Positions 6,174-8,389 of a DNA stretch of 8,389 nt are shown one piece after another; positions within the stretch are counted from its first letter, which is position 1, and each line of letters starts with the position of its first letter. The stretch spans positions 1 through 8,389 of the forward strand of contig WQSI01000074.1 of NCBI GenBank assembly GCA_009787945.1. Direction: 5' to 3'. The translations under genes and the position numbers were made by a program. A model generated the notes under the pieces. The model made no database searches. It was not told where the DNA came from and worked only from the letters and a program-made list of their open reading frames with translations. This stretch comes from Defluviitaleaceae bacterium. GTDB taxonomy: Bacteria > Bacillota > Clostridia > Lachnospirales > WRAX01.

Positions 6174-6647
6174 GTGCCAAGAAAAGGACATGTCCCAAAA
6201 AGGGATGTTTTGGCAGACCCGCTGTATAAAAGCAAGGTCGTGACAAAACTGATTAACACCATCATGCTAGATGGCAAGAAAGGTGTGGCGCAAGGTATTG
6301 TATACAAGGCGTTTAGCACTGTTGAGTCAAAGCGTGAGGGCAAAAACGCCCTTGAAAGTTTTGAAGAAGCAATGGCAAACATCATGCCTCAAGTTGAAGT
6401 TAAAGCCCGCCGTGTTGGCGGTTCGACCTATCAAGTGCCAATGGAAGTTCGCCCAGAAAGGCGACAAGCCCTTGGGCTTCGTTGGTTGGTTAACTTCAGC
6501 CGCCGCAGAAGCGAAAAAACCATGGAAGAGCGTCTTGCTAATGAAATTATGGACGCTATCAACAACACTGGCGGTGCTGTGCGCCGTAAAGAAGAAATGC
6601 ACAAAATGGCTGATGCTAACCGTGCTTTCTCTCACTTCAAATGGTAG
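6174..6647 (+). CDS. rpsG: 30S ribosomal protein S7
   Basis: This 157-residue protein starts assembly of the small-subunit head by binding 16S rRNA and lies near the E site. It matches S7 along its whole length: PRKGHVPKRDVL at the N-terminus, KLINTIMLDGKKGVAQ (about 24-39), VEVKARRVGGSTYQVPMEV (about 75-93), RPERRQALGLRWLV (about 94-107), EKTMEERLANEIMDA and the C-terminal HKMADANRAFSHFKW. The length is that of a normal bacterial S7 (about 156). The GTG start is fixed by GGAGG at 6161-6165 and by the MPRKG N-terminus. It is separated from rpsL by 165 bases with strong RNA structure, while the next gene follows 18 bases after its TAG stop. S7 is the known autoregulator of the str operon in E. 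coli. Confidence 0.98.
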   Translation: MPRKGHVPKRDVLADPLYKSKVVTKLINTIMLDGKKGVAQGIVYKAFSTVESKREGKNALESFEEAMANIMPQVEVKARRVGGSTYQVPMEVRPERRQALGLRWLVNFSRRRSEKTMEERLANEIMDAINNTGGAVRRKEEMHKMADANRAFSHFKW

Positions 6648-6665
6648 TTTTTGGAGGTTGATTTT

Positions 6666-6857
6666 ATGGCAACTAACAATGAACTGCAAGCGTGGTACAG
6701 ACGCAGTTTGCACGCTTTATTAACAATTCGTACTCTCAATAAAGGCATTGAAGTTAAAGGGCTTGACGCTCAAATTTCTACACTTGAAACCGAAATGGGA
6801 AGCGAAGAAGCCGCTTGGGTTCGGGAGCAAGTCGCCAAAGAGTATGGCCCATTATAA
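6666..6857 (+). CDS. Unrecognised 63-residue protein between rpsG and fusA
   Basis: I do not recognise this gene. It starts at ATG 6666 with a strong GGAGGT site (6653-6658) 7 bases upstream, 18 bases after rpsG, and ends 28 bases before the fusA start, so it fits the operon as a translated gene. An in-frame TTG at 6651 is a weaker choice because it precedes the binding site. The 63-residue product is slightly acidic (9 acidic, 7 basic residues), has no cysteine, no signal peptide and no membrane helix. It looks helical in two parts, about 5-25 (ELQAWYRRSLHALLTIRTL) and 33-59, with a glycine break near 27-32. Two Trp and two Tyr suggest a folded or partner-binding protein. A role in ribosome or EF-G function is only a guess from position. 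Confidence 0.75.
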   Translation: MATNNELQAWYRRSLHALLTIRTLNKGIEVKGLDAQISTLETEMGSEEAAWVREQVAKEYGPL

Positions 6858-6885
6858 GAGTATTTAAAGATTAGGAGATGGTATT

Positions 6886-8389
6886 TTGAGTAAGAGAGCA
6901 TACCCGCTAGAGAAAACCCGAAATATTGGCATCATGGCCCATATCGATGCGGGTAAGACAACTCTCACAGAACGCATTTTGTATTACACGGGCAAGGTGC
7001 ATAAAATGGGAGATACCCATGACGGTAACGCCGTTATGGACAGTATGGACCAGGAGCAGGAGCGCGGCATTACAATCGCTTCGGCGGCTACTACTACCTT
7101 CTGGAACGACTACCGTGTAAATATTATTGACACACCTGGTCACGTGGATTTCACCGTTGAGGTTGAGCGTTCTCTGCGTGTTTTGGATGGTGCTGTTGCG
7201 GTTTTCTGCGGTCAAGGCGGCGTTGAGCCTCAATCCGAAACCGTTTGGCGTCAGGCTGATAAATATAAAGTTCCCCGCCTCGCCTTTGTCAACAAAATGG
7301 ACAAATTAGGCGCGGACTTTATGAATGTTGTCGGCATGATTAAGGAGCGTTTAGGCGCGAACCCTGCCCCTGTGCAAATTCCGATTGGTGCTGAATCTCA
7401 ATTTGAAGGCATGATTGACCTTTTCACAATGAAGGCATATACTTTCGGCGGCGAACTTGGTGAAGATGTTATTGAAGGTGACATTCCTGCCAATTTGGTG
7501 GCTGATGCTGAAGCTGCCCGCGCAGCTTTAATTGATGCTATAGCGGACACCGACGAAGCCATTATGGAAAAGGTTTTGATGGAAGAGGAAGTTGGCATTG
7601 ATGAGCTTAAAAAAGCTCTTCGTAAAGCCACCATCACCACCCAACTAACCCCTATTTTCTGCGGTTCTGCCTATAAGAAAAAGGGCGTGCAATTGCTTCT
7701 TGATGGCGTTGTGGACTACTTGCCTGCGCCTATTGACATTGAGGCAATTAAAGGTGTTGTGCCCCACACCGAGGAAGAGGTGGAGCGCAAATCTGATGAT
7801 AGCGAGCCTTTCTCTGCCCTTGCTTTTAAAATTGTAACTGACCAGCACGTGGGCAAACTTGCCTTCTTCCGTGTATATTCTGGTACATTTGAAAGCGGAA
7901 ACTATATCTACAACGCTACAAAGGATAAAAAAGAGCGCGTCAGCCGCATCTTCCTTATGCACTCTAACAAAAAGGAAGAGGTTGACAAGGTTTTTGCAGG
8001 TGACATTGCCGCTGCTGTTGGTCTAAAGTCTACCACAACTGGCGACACTCTTTGTATCGAAGATAGTCCTGTTGTTTTGGAGTCTATGAACTTCCCAGAG
8101 CCTGTTATCCACATTGCCATTGAGCCTAAAACCAAGGCAGGACGGGATAAAATGTCCCTTTCTCTTGCTAAATTGGCAGAAGAGGACCCAACATTCAAAA
8201 CCTATACAGACCAGGAAACTGGGCAAACAATTATTGCTGGTATGGGCGAACTTCACCTTGAGGTTATTGTTGAGCGTCTGCTTCGCGAATTTAAGGTAGA
8301 AGCTAATGTTGGTCAGCCTCAGGTTGCCTATCGTGAGTCTTTCCGCAAAGCTGTTGACGTTGAAGGTAAATATGTTAAGCAGTCTGGTG
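6886..8389 (+). CDS. fusA: Translation elongation factor G, partial (N-terminal 501 residues)
   Basis: This GTPase moves tRNAs and mRNA through the ribosome and helps recycle ribosomes. The TTG start (6886) is set by AGGAG (6873-6877) 8 bases upstream and gives MSKRAYPLEKTRNIGIMAHIDAGKTT. GTPase motifs are intact: AHIDAGKTT (18-26), RGITI (60-64), DTPGH (82-86), NKMD (136-139) and GSA (260-262). Domain II follows from about 290 and domain III from about 400, with GMGELHLE (452-459) and a start of domain IV near 480; about 190 residues lie beyond the right edge. His457 has the same number as the residue altered in many fusidic-acid-resistant S. aureus. Unusual is MDSM at 51-54, where common EF-G has MDWM. 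It is the fourth gene of the operon; tuf would be expected next but is not in view. Confidence 0.97.
   Translation, partial: MSKRAYPLEKTRNIGIMAHIDAGKTTLTERILYYTGKVHKMGDTHDGNAVMDSMDQEQERGITIASAATTTFWNDYRVNIIDTPGHVDFTVEVERSLRVLDGAVAVFCGQGGVEPQSETVWRQADKYKVPRLAFVNKMDKLGADFMNVVGMIKERLGANPAPVQIPIGAESQFEGMIDLFTMKAYTFGGELGEDVIEGDIPANLVADAEAARAALIDAIADTDEAIMEKVLMEEEVGIDELKKALRKATITTQLTPIFCGSAYKKKGVQLLLDGVVDYLPAPIDIEAIKGVVPHTEEEVERKSDDSEPFSALAFKIVTDQHVGKLAFFRVYSGTFESGNYIYNATKDKKERVSRIFLMHSNKKEEVDKVFAGDIAAAVGLKSTTTGDTLCIEDSPVVLESMNFPEPVIHIAIEPKTKAGRDKMSLSLAKLAEEDPTFKTYTDQETGQTIIAGMGELHLEVIVERLLREFKVEANVGQPQVAYRESFRKAVDVEGKYVKQSG

Noticed and set aside
6271..6723. 150-codon plus-strand frame overlapping rpsG and the small gene
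   Set aside because: It is an offset frame of rpsG; the S7 frame is conserved along its full length.
6907..7233. 108-codon minus-strand frame within fusA
   Set aside because: Shadow of the conserved EF-G GTPase domain on the other strand.

Overview
The window looks like chromosomal DNA from an anaerobic Gram-positive bacterium of the Firmicutes, most likely a clostridial lineage. The main clues are: S12 carries the extra segment of about 13 residues typical of Gram-positive S12; the Shine-Dalgarno sites are strong (GGAGG-like); TTG and GTG starts are frequent; an NADH-oxidising NuoE/NuoF pair of the type used with electron-bifurcating [FeFe] hydrogenases or related complexes is present; and there is a very large hybrid histidine kinase. 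The species cannot be named from the sequence alone. Identifications rest on reading motifs, not on a database search.

Layout. Two divergent transcription units leave a 170-base region (5425-5594). Leftward (minus strand), a promoter at 5461-5489 faces a 1469-residue hybrid sensor kinase (1015-5424). It is followed after 29 bases by a NuoE-like [2Fe-2S] subunit (521-985), which overlaps by one base a NuoF-like flavoprotein that runs off the left edge (1-521). Rightward (plus strand), a perfect-consensus promoter (TTGACA, 17 bases, TATAAT at 5524-5552) drives the str operon: rpsL (5595-6008), rpsG (6174-6647), an unrecognised 63-codon gene (6666-6857) and fusA (6886 to the right edge, first 501 residues). 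No rpoC gene precedes rpsL.

How the genes work together. The left unit pairs a phosphorelay sensor with a redox module that takes electrons from or to NADH; the tight spacing suggests co-expression, but the signal and the output regulator are not visible. The right unit makes two small-subunit ribosomal proteins and translation factor EF-G, plus one small protein of unknown role.

Points of most interest: (1) the 165-base rpsL-rpsG spacer holds a 14-pair stem whose right arm can also pair with two other segments, a possible regulatory switch; (2) the kinase input region contains a tandem duplication with an exact 206-residue offset, followed by a third membrane-bounded module; (3) a small unknown gene lies inside the str operon; (4) S12 has Arg where most bacteria have Lys88, a change linked to streptomycin resistance; (5) EF-G has Ser in place of the usual Trp of the MDWM motif. 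No CRISPR array, tRNA, rRNA, insertion sequence or intrinsic terminator was seen.
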